64,000 nucleotides of DNA from Agriotes lineatus (GCA_940337035.1 CALNHX010002280.1:62001-126000), one strand, 5' to 3'. Shown: positions 36,906 to 48,718, numbered from the stretch's first letter. Notes: generated from the letters alone by a model not told the origin. A program made the numbers and translations.

Positions 36906-37080
36906 GCAAATTAAAGACGTATCAAAATTTAATAAACCAACAATTGTTGAAGAAAAAAATATAATGGATGGCCTTTTGAATAAAACCGATGCTACTGAAA
37001 ACATTAGCACGAGGTTTGACCACACATAGACTTCGTAGTTCGTTTTTATTAAAATTTGTGATAATTTGTAATTTGTTTTA

Positions 37081-38552
37081 TATAATAATAATAATAAATC
37101 CATTTATTGAATACCAAAGAGGTATACAAACCGAGGGGGTTTGGCAAAGCCAGGCTTCCACCCTCCCGGGGCATCACACAAATATAAGCAAATGCTGTAC
37201 ACACACAAACTTAATATAAGACAATACAGTACATGCTAGCAACATAACAAGACTATCTTAAATCGTGTTACTAACTAATTCTAACAAGGCACTCTTAATA
37301 GAAAGTGGCTGCTCTGGAAACATATCAAAGAACTTATTTAACAATGTGGGAGCCATATATAGAAAACATCCCTCAAATTTAGCTGTTCGATGTTGTGGTA
37401 TTGTATAACTATTGTACCTGATATTTACATTGTGAACTTCTGATCTTTTGCTCAACAAGTCGTACAAATATCTTGGCGTTTTAGTACAGATCAGAATATA
37501 CAAAAACATACAATACCTACAGATTAGAGGTGGGGCGATTCATGAACGAATCGTTCATTTGAACGACTCCGACCAAAGAATCGTCTGAATCGGTTCTTTC
37601 CTGTCTCGATTCGTCGTTCAATTGATTCAAAGTTACGTTTTGTACGACGCTGCGCAGCGTGATTTAAATCTGAATAAAGAATCGTGAATCCTATGAATCG
37701 GTTTCTTCTTGTCTCGGTTCGTCGTTTGTATTAGATTTTGATAGTACGACGCAATGCGCCATTCAAAAATTGAAACCCGAACGCGAACGGGACGAACTAA
37801 ACGAAACCGAATCTTAAACTTGGTTGGTGCCACTGTCTCATAAGTAATACCTGCAACTGCAATGCAATTAAACTGATAACTGACCAAGCGGCAAGCGCAT
37901 TTTAGCAAGCATAGCAAAGATAGTATGGAAGGTTCATGATTCATACATACCGTCTGGTTTCAAGAATACAGACGCGCTCGGTGCAAAACCTAAAATTCAG
38001 GGGGACCTAACCGAACGAAACTGAATCGTTCAAATGAACAAATCGAATGAATCGATTCATGTTGATTGATTAAATCGTAAGAATCGACTCCCAAAAATGA
38101 ATCGGATTGCCCACCTCTACTACAGATACATACTACGTTGTTTTACATTGAGCTCTTTGTATGTAATGTTACAGACAAATCTTACGCAAGCGTTTTGTAC
38201 TCGCTGTAGTTTAGTTTTGTTGTATTATGTGAGATTTGAAAAAATACCATAGTGCAATAGTATAAATGCGGATAAATAAGCTCCTTAACTAACATGAGTT
38301 TGAAATATGTCTCACATGCTATTCGAATGATAATTTATCTTCTATTATAATACCTAGGTTTTTTGCAAGACTACTCCACTGTACTACTTCACTATTTACT
38401 ACAATGTTATGATTTTTAGTTATATAATCACCAGTTCTTTTATCGGAGGTTATGCAAATTGCCTGCGACTTTTTGGAGTTTAATGTAAGACCATTATTGC
38501 TAAACCAGACAGTAAGATTATGTAAATCCTCGTTTATCTTACGAATAGCCAT
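37081..38552 (-). mobile_element. 5'-truncated Jockey-like LINE, split by a hAT MITE, copy 1
   Basis: The minus strand starts abruptly at 38,552 with AIRKINEDLHNLTVWFSNNG and LTLNSKKSQAICITSDKR, then NSEVVQWSSLAKNLGIII and EDKLSFE. This is the region after the catalytic box of Jockey/CR1-type reverse transcriptases (LN-xKT/SQA and NLGIIxDxKL). The C-terminal part continues beyond the hAT MITE as TKTPRYLYDLLSKRSEVHNV, then a 3' untranslated region (passing ccgagggggtttggc on the plus strand), and ends in a TTA-repeat tail at 37,081-37,099. Stops and frameshifts are present. It truncates the C2H2/MULE-like fragment on the right. A target-site duplication was not found. Confidence 0.82.
37525..38119. 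mobile_element. 595 bp hAT-type MITE with 8 bp target duplication, copy 1
   Basis: The termini are tagaggtgggg and gcccaccteta-type complements (tagaggtggg at the left, cccaccteta read as cccacctcta at the right), the usual TAGAGGTGGG ends of hAT elements. CTACAGAT is found directly on both sides (37,517-37,524 and 38,120-38,127), a perfect 8 bp duplication as expected for hAT. Both subterminal regions are dense in GAATCG/CGATTC hexamers in both orientations. Such repeats are typical transposase-binding sites in hAT elements, though binding is not shown here. No transposase is encoded; the 103-codon minus-strand frame at 37,633-37,944 has no hAT motif. The element interrupts the Jockey-like LINE. 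Confidence 0.93.
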
Positions 38553-39028
38553 ATTGCATCGTTACAGTGGTGTTTTGTACTATAATCTATACGAAAATCT
38601 CTTGCGATATTGTGCAAGTCTTTCTTCTATAAAAGTACGATTTGTTGTGATTCCTCTTTCGTCAAGCCAGCATCACGAATATCATTTAATAAGTGCTCAA
38701 AAGTTACACCTTGTTTTAATTTGCCTAGAACACACAAAAAATTTACAGAGCGATGACAGTTGTAATATTGTTTCTTACTGCCATCCGCCAGCAATTTAGA
38801 TGAATTGTGAAGTACATACGATGACAAAGTGCCTCCTTCAATTTGGTTTTTCCACTGGTAAAATGCTGGAAAGCATGTATCATGAATGACTATATTATAT
38901 CAAATGATTTTAATGACGTACCTGAAGAATTCATTATACTCAATTTTCACTTTATGTACACTTGACAAATGGTTTCGCAGATCAGCATAATTTAAACAAT
39001 TTCCGAGTGGGCATAAGTAGGATTTGTT
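38553..39028 (-). pseudogene. C2H2/MULE-like gene fragment, minus-strand exons, copy 1
   Basis: A splice acceptor (TTTTCAG) precedes an exon at 39,028-38,922 encoding NKSYLCPLGNCLNYADLRNH then LSSVHK, a C2H2 zinc finger (C-x4-C, H-x4-H). A GT-AG intron (38,921-38,855, 67 bp) leads to an exon with QIEGGTLSSYVLHNSSKLL, KKQYYNCHRS (a Cys/His pattern) and GVTFEHLLNDIRD. After an in-frame TAG it reads KKDLHNIARDFRIDYSTKHH, then CNDAI, where the LINE begins. The order (zinc finger, YYxCxRS, GVTxxxLLxDIRD, HND) resembles insect MULE-type transposase-domain proteins. The splice phase as read does not give the expected Trp codon, so a small indel is possible. The continuation found on the opposite strand at 36,322 implies a rearrangement. 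Confidence 0.62.
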
Positions 39029-39641
39029 CTGAAAATAATAAATGTAAATTCGAAACTTTATTACTTTAACCACACATAAACGGCAAAGAACGGTTACGTC
39101 ACCGATGGCATCGCGGCAGGTCGGCACCACTCGGGTCAGAATATGCAGGGTTGCAAGAATAAATGCATGCGCGTTTTAAAAATGTGCTTTTGTAGAAACG
39201 GTTTTAGAATGTACCAGATTCGTAGAATTGTACCAGGTCTCTGCGAAAATTTATTCTCTTGCTTTACTTGCAGTTTCCAGTTTCTTAGTATTAAATGAGG
39301 ATACTGTATTAAGTGAGGATACTGTACGAAATAAATAAGATTGACGCCGTATTTTGTCTGCCAATTCCGCTTTGCCTGGCTGATCTGCTAATTTATTTTT
39401 GACAGTTTCGTCTAATCTAATAAATGAGGATGAAAATGTACCAGAAATATTTTAAAAATATACTTTTGCAGAAACGGTTTCAGAATGTACCAGATTCGTA
39501 GAATTGTACCAGGTCTGGCAACGCTGCTAATATCAAGACCACGCCCACAATTGTAACTGCACATAGACCACGAGTTGATATGTTTGACCTTGGGAACTGT
39601 TCTGCTTTATTATAGAGTTATGATTATGATGATGATTATGA
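39029..39641. other. Right end of the insertion: possible upstream region with a 67 bp direct repeat
   Basis: This lies upstream of the C2H2-containing exon on the minus strand and could hold its first exon or promoter, but none is provable. A 67 bp direct repeat occurs at 39,174-39,240 and 39,450-39,516 (276 bp apart), sharing agaatgtaccagattcgtag and aattgtaccaggtct with about six mismatches. A short tandem of gtgaggatactgta lies near 39,300. The end is ttatgattatgatgatgatt simple sequence against the satellite. Confidence 0.6.
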
Positions 39642-42615
39642 TTTCTTACGAATAAATACAAATTTCTGGATGCTAAGATAACTTCTAGATGACATTCTAA
39701 CATCAAATGTATGGATCTATGCAGCACAACTAGGTCCTTTGGAAGTGTTTTTAGTACATAAAGTTACCATAGAGTGCTGTAGACGTAGCCTGAACATGTA
39801 ATGCGATGTATTCTCTTCTCGTAATTACATATCGTTCTGATATAAATACCAGACATCTACGAATTGGTACAACTGTTTCCCAGTAGTTGTAAATTGAGCC
39901 TATTAACTCCCTTAATGGCCGCATGCAACATGTAATTATTTCTTAGGCATAAATACAAATTTCTGGATGCTAAGATAACTTCTAGATGACATTCTAACAT
40001 CAAATGTATGGATCTATGCAGCACAACTAGGTCCTTTGGAAGTGTTTTTAGTACATAAAGTTACCATAGAGTGCTGTAGGCGTAGCCTGAACATGTAATG
40101 CGATGTATTCTCTTCTCGTAATTACATATCGTTCTGATATAAATACCAGACATCTACGAATTGGTACAACTGTTTCCCAGTAGTTGTAAATTGAGCCTAT
40201 TAACTCCCTTAATGGCTGCATTCATTATGTAATTATTTCTTAGGGATAAATACAAATCTCTGGAGGATAAAATAACTTCTAGACGACATTCTAACATAAA
40301 TGTATGAAACTATGCAACACAAGTAGCTTCTTAGGAATTGTTTTTAGTACATAAAGTTACCACAGACTGCAGTAGACGTTAGCCTTAGCATCTTATGCGA
40401 TGTATTCTCGCCTCGTAATTACATATCGTTCTGATATAAATACCAGACATCTACGAATTGGTACAACTGTTTCCCAGAAGTTGTAAATTGTGCCTATTAA
40501 CTCTTTTAATGGTCGCTAGCAACATGTAATTATTTCTAAAGAATAAATACAAATTTGGGACGCTAAGATAACATCTACATGACATTCTAACATCAAATGT
40601 ATGGATCTATGCAGCACAAGTAGGACCTTTGAAAGTGTTTTTATTACATAAAGTTACCACAGACTGCAGTAGACGTTAGCCTGAGCATCTTATGCGATGT
40701 ATTCTCTACACGTAAACACATATCGTTCTGATATAAATACCAGACATCTACGAATTGCTACAACTGTTTCACAGTAGTTGTAAATTGTGCCTATTAACAC
40801 ATTTAATAGCCGCATGTACTATGTAATTATTTCTTAGGAATAAATACAAATCTCTGGAAGCTAAAATAACTTCTAGACGACTTGCTAACATCAAATGTAT
40901 TGAACTATACAGCACAAGTAGCTCATAAAGAAGTGTTTTTAGTACATAAAGTTACCACAGACTGCAGTAGACGTTAGCCTGAGCATCTTATGCGATGTAT
41001 TCTCTACTGGTAATTACATATCGTTCTGATATAAGTACCAGATATCTACGAATTGGTACAAATGTTCCCCAGTAGTTGAAAGTGGTGCCTATTAACTCTC
41101 TTATGGGCCACATGCACCATGTAATTATTTCTTAGGGATAAATACAAATTTCTGAATGCTAAAATAACTTTTAGACGTCATTCTAACATCAAATGTATGG
41201 AACTATGCAGCACAAGTAGCTCCTTAGGAAGTGCTTTTAGTACATAAAGTTACCACAGAGTGCAATAGGCGATAGCCTGAGCTTCTTATGCGATGTATTT
41301 TCCACTCGTAATTACATATCGTTCTGATATAAATACCAGCATCTGCGTAGTGGTACAACTGTTTCCCAGTAGTTGTAAATTGTGCCGATACACTCCCTTA
41401 ACGGCCGTATGCGCTATGTAATTATTTCTTACTGATAAATACAAATTTCTGGACGCTAAAATAACATCTAGACGACATTCCAACATCAAATGTATGGAAC
41501 TATGAAGCACAAGTAGCTCCTAAGGAAGTGTTTTTAGTACATAAAGTTACCATAGAGTGGAGTAGACGTTATCCTGAACGTCTTATGCGATGTATTCTCT
41601 ACACGTAATTTAATATCGTTCTGATATAAATACCAGACATCTACGAATTGGTACAACTGTTTCCCAGTAGTAGTAAATTGAGCATATTAACTCCCTTAAT
41701 GGCTGCATGCATTATGTAATTATTTCTTAGGGATAAATACAAATTTCTGGAAGCTAAAATAACTTCTAGACGACATTCTAACATCAAATGAGAGGAACTA
41801 TGCAGCACAAGTAGTTCCTTAGGAAATGTGTTTAGTACAAAAAGTTACCACAGACTGCAGTAGACGTTAGCCTGAGCATCTTATGCGATGTATTCTCTCC
41901 TCGTAATTACATATCGTTCTGATATAAATACCAGACATCTACGAATTGGTACAACTGTTTCCTAGTAGTTGTAAATTGTGCCTATTAACTCTCTTAAAAG
42001 ACGCATGCAACATGTAATTATTTCTTAGGAATAAATTCAAATTTCTGGACGCTAAGATAACTTCTAGATGACATTCTAAAATTAAATGTATGGATCTATG
42101 CAGCACAACTAGGTTCTTTGGAAGTGTTTTTAGTAAATAAAGTTACCATAGACTGCAGTAGACGTTAGCCTGAGAATTTTATGCGATGTGTTCTCTCCTC
42201 GTAATTACATATCGTTCTGATATAAATACCAGACATCTACGAATTGGTACAACTGTTTCCCAGTAGTTGTAAATTGTGCCTATTAACTCTCTTAAGGGCC
42301 GCATGCAACATGTAATTATTTCTTAGGAATAAATAAAAATTTCTGGATGCTAAGATAACTTCTAGATGACATTCTAACATCAAATGTATGGATCTATGCA
42401 GCACAACTAGGTTCTTTGGAAGTGATTTTAGTACATAAAATTACCATAGAGTGCTTTAGACGTAGCCTGAAGATGTAATGCGATGTATTCACTTCTCGTA
42501 ATTACATATCGTTCTGATATAAATACCAGACATCTACGAATTGGTACAACTGTTTTCCAGTAGTTGTAGATTGAGCCTATTAACTTCCTTAATGGCCGCA
42601 TGCAACATGTAATTA
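39642..42615. repeat. Satellite DNA array 2 (ten monomers) between the insertion copies
   Basis: The length of 2,974 bp equals ten monomers of 297.4 bp, and both ends fall at the same point of the monomer (taatta | tttctt). The left monomers (39,642-40,740) match the third array, including ggtcgctagcaacatg near 40,513 and the gctacaactg monomer near 40,755. The right monomers (from about 41,030) match the right part of array 1: gtaccagatatc with gttccccagtagttgaaa, gcatctgcgtagtgg near 41,339, then X/Y dimers from about 41,620. The switch falls inside the monomer at about 40,740-40,945. The array is therefore a fusion of the two flanks of the insertion. Confidence 0.93.
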
Positions 42616-43100
42616 CTAGCTGAAACCCGCGGCATATGCCGCATTTAAAATGTACGACGAATTTAATAACTTTTGTTGCACTAAAGAAAGTTTTAAAAGC
42701 ACGCTAGAGATTGGCAGTAAGGAAAAGTTCCAAAAAATATTTTTTCAAATGGAAAGTCTCTGGAAAGGAAACGCTCGCCTCTGGAAGGCGTCCTAATTAA
42801 TACGACGTTGTTGGAACGCAGTAAAAAAAATTATGGAAAGAATTGTTATACAAGTTAAGAAAAGTGAGAGTTTTCCAGTGAATGTAAAAGTTTTACGTGA
42901 GCATAGAAGAATGACGTTGTAGCCCACGGCACATGCCGCATTTAAAGTTTTGGGCGTTAGATAGATATACTTTGTTTGTGACATTACAAAAAAAAAATCT
43001 TTTACACACGTCTACTATGGCAAATGCTATACCAAATACATACAATATATACAGTTCACATTTAATTATATATATTTATTCCTAATTCAGTACGTAAAAC

Positions 43101-43919
43101 ATGCTTAGAGCCATGTTTTTGATAACGGTGATGAAACTTAGATTACATTTAGATTTTAGTTTATTGGCATACATGTTTAACGTCAGCATACAAACAATTT
43201 CCAGAGTATTTTATACCACATTGAATATTATGTATCATCGGATGAAACATTTTATTATTTGGCCTGAACGAGATCAGGTGATTAAATCAATGCCAGAATG
43301 CTTCAAGGTAGCATTTGGCAACAAGATTTCAGTAATAATCGATTGTTTTGAGATGAGAGTGAAAAAATCAAGTAGCCTTGAAGTACAATGTACTACATGA
43401 TCTACGTACAAACAACATAATACGGTAAAGGTACTAATAGGCATCACTCCTCCTGGATCAATATCATTTGTATCACATGGATATGGTGGCAGAATAAGCG
43501 ATAAAGGTCTAACAGAGGATTGTGGGATTTTAAACAATCTCTTGCCAGAAGATTTTGTATTGGCAGATCGCGGCGTTTTAATAAAAGACTCCGTAGGACT
43601 ACATATGGCCACAGTGATTACGCCTCTGCTTTTCTAAAAGGGAAACGGCAGCTCGATCCAAGGGATATAGCATCAACCAGGAATATAGCAAGCGTGAGGT
43701 AGTGCAAGTATATTGTTACAATAATTATCTTAATTATATCTTTTTTTCAGAATACACGTCCAACGCGTTATTGGTGTCCTTCGTCAAAAAAATACAGTTC
43801 TTCACGAAACGATGCCCATGTTCCTGGCAAAAAAGAAAACTGACGATGTTGCTGTGGTAGATCAGATATTAACAGTTTCTTCTGCACTCGTAAATTTATG
43901 CTCTCCTATAATTGTATAA
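43101..43919 (+). pseudogene. DDE transposase remnant, PIF/Harbinger-ISL2EU-like, copy 2
   Basis: It is the same gene as at 30,342, with the same TGA (43,398-43,400), the same 52 bp intron (43,699-43,750) and the same Gln in place of the catalytic Glu. Private changes are Gly to Arg at residue 14 and loss of one C near 43,623 (acgcctctgc against acgccctctgc). The lost C adds a frameshift before the TRNIASVR segment. Sharing of the TGA and the Gln change dates those lesions to before the duplication. An AATAAA follows at 43,926-43,931. Confidence 0.82.
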
Positions 43920-43931
43920 TTATGAAATAAA

Positions 43932-44764
43932 TTGTATTAACAAAGTTAATCTAATTATTTTTACTTTAATAATAATAATAATATCTACAAAATTATTAAA
44001 ATTAGTTAATTAAGGATCTAACGTTAATACTATCCACCACCATTTATTATATAATGTAAAATTATTTGATTATCTTTTTCTGCATGTGTCCAATAATTAA
44101 TAAAAAGCAAAATTACAAAAATTATTAAATAGTACCTATACGATAAGAAACATAAAGATATTTCGAAACTATGTAAGCTACATTAACAATCAATAAAATT
44201 ACACATGCTGTCTACACAACATAAAAGAATAATTAATGTCTAAATTAAGTATGAAAATTAATTTTTTCGTTAACCGCTTCTTAATTTCAATATTAATGAA
44301 TTATTTTTCCTAAAAAAGTATGGATTAATAGACGCCATTAATACACTGTTTTTGATTAATCCACTCTTTTTCATTAATTAACTGTTTTTGTGATTTTGAC
44401 GTTTTGATGATATTTTGCATGGAGGTTAGTTGTATGAAATCAAATTTTTCGTCACAAAAAAAGATTTTGTGGTCAACAAAAAAATTTTGTAATCAACTCG
44501 TTTGTTAATGGGCGATTAATAATCTCAACTATTAAAGGCACTCACTCGCTATCGCTCGTTCGTGCTTTAAACAGTTTCGATTATTAATCGCCTTCATTAA
44601 CACACTTGTTGGTTAAATAACTATTAATGCATAAAGCATAACGGATATTTTGAAGCTATTTAATATTTATTTATTGTGGCATCTCTAACAGGTGTTACCC
44701 TTATTACAAGAGATGCAGTGTAGATATATTCTGCTATATGCAGGTATGAGCGTTATAGCATGTA
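43932..44764. other. AT-rich non-coding stretch with imperfect hairpin, copy 2
   Basis: It corresponds to 31,174-32,006. The gcgattaataatc/gattattaatcgc hairpin is at about 44,504-44,601. Nothing else is recognised. Confidence 0.55.
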
Positions 44765-44830
44765 CGAGGGTAAATTGAAAAGTCTCCGGCCTAGACAAGA
44801 AAATAAACGAAAATCATGTAAACAGTAATT

Positions 44831-45546
44831 TTATTTTTCAACGTAATCCCCGTCAAGTTCAATGCACTTGGTCCACCTATATTCAAGTGTTCTTATTTCA
44901 TCCCTATAAGCCCTTTCATCCAATTGGTCAAAATAGACATTTGTGACAGCAATCACATCTTCATCGGACTCGTACTTCTTTCCAGCATGACATTTTTCAA
45001 GTTTGGAAATAAACTAAAATCTGAGGAAGCTAAGTCCGGCGAGTAGGGGACATGGGGTACCAATTCAAACAGCAATTCATTAATTTTTGCCATGGCAATA
45101 ACTGACTTGTGAGAGGGCTCATTATCCCGATGATACAGAATTTTTTCTTTGCTAACCCGCGTCGTTTTTCAAGATTTTTTTCGCGGCACCCATCGCGCAG
45201 ACAACTTTCTCATCCCCAAAACTTCAGTTAGGATATAATATGTCAGCTCTGTTGAAATGCCCATAGTATTTGCTATCTCCATCAACTTCAATCGCCGGTC
45301 ATTCAAGACAATTTTATGAACTTTTTCGATAATTTCTGTTGTGGTGGGTGTTTTTGGTCTTCCTGAACGCGGTGCATTTTCTGTACTCCTGCGACCACGT
45401 TTAAAGTCCGCAACCCAAGTTTTAACTGTGCTGTATGAAGGGGAAGATTCGCATAATGTGCCGTCTAGTTCATCTTTTATTTCTTTTGGAGCTAAACCCT
45501 TAATATGAAAATATTTAATAACTGCACGAATTTCAGCTTGCTCCAT
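44831..45546 (-). pseudogene. Mariner-family transposase, internally deleted, copy 2
   Basis: The N-terminal 125 codons (45,546 to 45,169) are identical in protein sequence to copy 1. The same TGA, the same missing central region with the first catalytic Asp, and the same remaining HRDN and SPDL segments are seen. It is non-functional for the same reasons. Confidence 0.88.
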
Positions 45547-45581
45547 GTTTATATATTATATAGTTGCTGTACTCAGGCCTT

Positions 45582-46333
45582 TTAGGCCCATAGCTTGATG
45601 GTTTCCCTCCATCTCTTCCGGTCTTTAGCTAGTGTCTTCCAGTCCTGTATCCCTTTTTCTCGCAGGTCTTCTTTAACTGCGTCTAACCATTTCCTTCTCG
45701 GCCTTCCTCTTCTTCTCGTTTCTCCTAGGTTTGTATCCATTAGCTTCTTAGGAATCCTGTTTTCTGGTTGTCTTTCTAAGTGCCCTAGCCACCTCAGCCT
45801 TGCTGCTTTAGCTTGATTACTGAGCTCTGGTTGTTTGTAAAGGTTCTTTATTTCCTCATTTGATCGTCTTAACCATATTTCTCCTTCCTTCTTCCCTCCA
45901 AATATTCTTTTCAAGATTTTCCTCTCCCATATATCTATTCTCGTTTCCTCTTTTCTATTAAGGATCCACACTTCGCTCCCATACAGTACCGTTGGTCTTA
46001 TGACTGTTTTATATAGATGGATTTTAGCTTTCCTAGATACACTTTTAGATTTTATTATTTTGTTTAGAGCCCCTGCACATTTATCCCCTTTGGCTAATCT
46101 TGCTTCAATTTCTTTCTCTTCGTCCCCCGTCTCGGTTATGACAGTTCCTAAGTATGTATATTTTTTAACTCTTTCTATCCTTATCGTCCTTTTGTTCTTG
46201 TGCTTTTTCTGCTGGTCCTAGTTCCATAAATTTGGATTTGCTTTCGTTTATTTTCAGGTTTACTGTTTCTGCTGCTGTTATAAACTTCTGACATACTTGG
46301 GTTAGCTCGCGTCTTGTCCTGGCCAAAAGTACT
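45582..46333 (-). pseudogene. Non-LTR retrotransposon reverse transcriptase C-terminal fragment, copy 2
   Basis: Its 129-codon open segment (45,971 to 45,582) has the same protein sequence as in copy 1 and the same upstream frameshift. The 5'-truncated end is near 46,333, where this copy has gtactacgtactacg. Confidence 0.82.
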
Positions 46334-46530
46334 ACGTACTACGCTCCATGCTTACAGCATGCAAAACCTTAGCAACTTTGACAGTCTGTCAAACAATTAT
46401 TATTTTCCAGAAATTTTTGCTATTCCAGAGCCAGACTGATAAATCTTGAAACAATATAACGCCGTAAAAACATTACGCAAATTTGTATCCTATCTAAGTT
46501 AGGCCGGGGACTTTTTAATTTATCCTCGTA

Positions 46531-47170
46531 AATTAAAATTAAAATAATCATCCTAACTAAAATAAACTTTAATCATGGTTGCAGGAGATGGATCGATGCC
46601 GTAACTTGCTACTATGACTTCCCGTACTGATTGGTAAATTTAAGTCTTAAAAATTTGTTACATCAATAGTTCATTTTGTTTCATTTTAGTTATAATAATA
46701 CTTTTTTACAACAGATGCAAACATACGGTATGGAGCTGACAAATCAATGTTGAGCAGTATGTAAATTTGACTCACAAGCTTTAATATATGAGTAATCGGA
46801 ATTCTGGTATAAAAAGAAGGTACAAAGAATAACGGTGAGAAACGAACAAGCCTAGCGGGTACTCTTAAAGTTAATAGCAAAAGCAGCTTGCTATCATAAA
46901 TCTTATTATTCCATAATTTATAACAAAATTTTAATTAATTTAAGGTACATAAACAATCAAAATATTTACATAACAGTACAAAATAACAGAATAACTAATG
47001 TCTAAATTAAGTATGAAAAAGAATTGCAATGGATAAAGTATAAAGGATCAACATATTTACAAATTCTATCAACAGAGAATAACAAAATAATTCTATTTAT
47101 ATACTGCTCCACAAATGTACTGGACCACCCATAAAAATTTATTTATTACATTACGTCACAATATATATAT
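46531..47170. other. AT-rich interval without a recognised gene, copy 2
   Basis: It corresponds to 33,773-34,412. It contains the inverted short copy of the PHD-fragment end (near 47,099-47,129). Nothing else is recognised. Confidence 0.5.
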
Positions 47171-47864
47171 ACAGTGTGTCCCCAGATAGGTGAAACAACT
47201 CTTGTGAAAGGTAAAAAATTCTCGATTTAAATTTTCATTTTTTGGGGTTCAGCCCTGCTTCGTTAAAGGCGAATTTCTAACATTATTTCAGTTTTGAAAA
47301 ATTAAGTATGCCTTGGAAATTTTAAAAAAATCTATTTTTCTGTAAGGTAAAGTACCCTTTATGTGGCAAATACAACAAAAAGTTATAAAGAAAAGATGTT
47401 TAGAATCAACATCTAGGCCCCTCTACCAAATTTCAAAATCCTCTGCCAACTTTGATCTCTCACATTTTCTTTCAAGTTTATTTCCCAAATCAATGAATTT
47501 TATTTTTACAAAGTTTTTTTATTATGAAATAAAAAACTTTGTTAAAAGTAAAATTCTAAACATAAAAGAAATTGTGAAAGATCAAAGTTGGCTGAGGATT
47601 TTGAAATTTGGTATAGAGGCCTATGTGTTGATTCTAAACAACTTTTTTTAATAACTTTTTGTCGTATTTGCCACATAAAAGGTACTTTACCTCACAGAAA
47701 AATAGGTTTTTTAAAATTTCCAAGGCATACTTGATTTTTCAAAACTGAAATTATGTTGAAAATTCGCCTTTAACCAGCAGGGCTGAACCCCAAAAAATGA
47801 AAATTTAAATCGAGAATTTTTTACCTTTCACAAGAGTCGTTTCACCTATCCGGGGACACACTGT
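47171..47864. mobile_element. 694 bp foldback element, copy 2
   Basis: It has the same inverted-repeat structure and termini as 34,413-35,106. At least one arm base differs from copy 1 (agtatgcc against agtatggc near 47,308). Here the copy 2 base restores pairing with the opposite arm, so the change in copy 1 is probably the newer one. Confidence 0.88.
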
Positions 47865-48275
47865 ATATAAAAGCTTTTGTTTTATAGTATACTCATATTA
47901 AGCATATTTAATTTCGCTATTCTCAAATATCAACTGAAGAATTAACAAAATCATATTAATAAAATTAAAAAATTATGAAACTATAAAAAACTATATTTCA
48001 CAAAAATAAGAGGAATCACAAAAAAAGGTTAATTAATAGTTCTTTGAGTCTCTCCAGAACGTTTAAAAATCTTTGGCAACAATTCAGCATACTTTGAATG
48101 CAATGTGCTATCAATATTTGGGCAAAATTGTAAATTTTAAAATGATGATATTTTATTAATGGACTTCGTTTTCTTTAAACAGAATTATGAAAAGAAATGC
48201 TTTTTATAGTGACACACAATCATGAAAGGTTACCAAAAATTTCATGACTGCCCTTTTGGAAAATATTTTTAAAAA
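47865..48275. other. AT-rich interval, nothing recognised, copy 2
   Basis: It corresponds to 35,107-35,517. No gene or defined repeat is seen. Confidence 0.5.
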
Positions 48276-48718
48276 TTGCGCCAATATATGCAAATGGTCC
48301 AGTTCATTTGTGGAGCAGTATATTTACAGAGTTCACATAACCACTTTCCTTTAGGAATTTTTTTAATTGTAGGCATGCTGAATGGTACCATTTTATTCTA
48401 CATTTTCTGTCATAACATTTTACCATTTGTTCGCCGTCGTCTGGTTTCCTACAGTGACACCAAAGCTGCAATCCATAATTAAAATAGGTACATAACATTG
48501 TAACAGATAATTCACAAAAATACAAACCTCTTCATCATATATGCCTATTACGATGTCACTGGAAATTGAACCAACACCTATAGCTCACATGTCCATGGGG
48601 ATGTCGTCTGAACTTGATCCAGCACACGTAGATGGCATATCCATGGCGATGTCACTACAACTTGAATCCAAACCAGTGGTCATAGATGGCAGAACTAATG
48701 TTAGAATCCAGTAATTTC
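48276..48718 (-). pseudogene. PHD-type zinc-finger gene fragment, copy 2
   Basis: It carries the same exon pair, 62 bp intron, homopolymer frameshift and TGA as 35,518-35,960. The 73-codon frame at 48,304-48,525 gives the same CHCRKPDDGEQMVKC and WYHSACL pattern. No private lesion was noticed. Confidence 0.65.

Larger units (their letters stand above)
29859..39641. mobile_element. Composite nested transposon insertion, copy 1 (9,783 bp)
   Basis: Satellite stops after ...catgtaatta at 29,858 and resumes with tttcttacgaataaatac at 39,642. Joining the two sides rebuilds one intact monomer of the subtype seen at 8.3-12 kb, with no lost or duplicated bases. No target-site duplication and no terminal inverted repeat is therefore evident. 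The left end carries a 14 bp palindrome (GCGGCATATGCCGC, 29,872-29,885). Its core cggcayatgccgcatttaaa recurs at 30,169-30,188. The right end is a GATTATGAT-rich simple sequence, like a retroelement tail. Inside are a DDE transposase remnant, a mariner element, LINE fragments, three MITE or foldback elements and fragments of two other transposon-type genes. The left-end element may be the original inserter, but its limits are not defined. Confidence 0.93.
44765..46528 (-). mobile_element. Mariner-type transposon with nested LINE fragment, copy 2
   Basis: The same terminal repeats and TA flanks are present (44,763-44,764 and 46,529-46,530), as is the nested LINE fragment. A few substitutions distinguish it from copy 1, such as gtgttctta near 44,890 and agcaatc near 44,950. 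Confidence 0.9.

Noticed and set aside
37633..37944. 103-codon minus-strand frame inside the hAT MITE (copy at 50,390).
   Set aside because: No hAT transposase motif, and the element is too short for a transposase. Most likely chance.
37081..38552. Target-site duplication for the Jockey-like LINE.
   Set aside because: A tgtttt match exists on both sides, but it is too short and not at the exact ends to be trusted.
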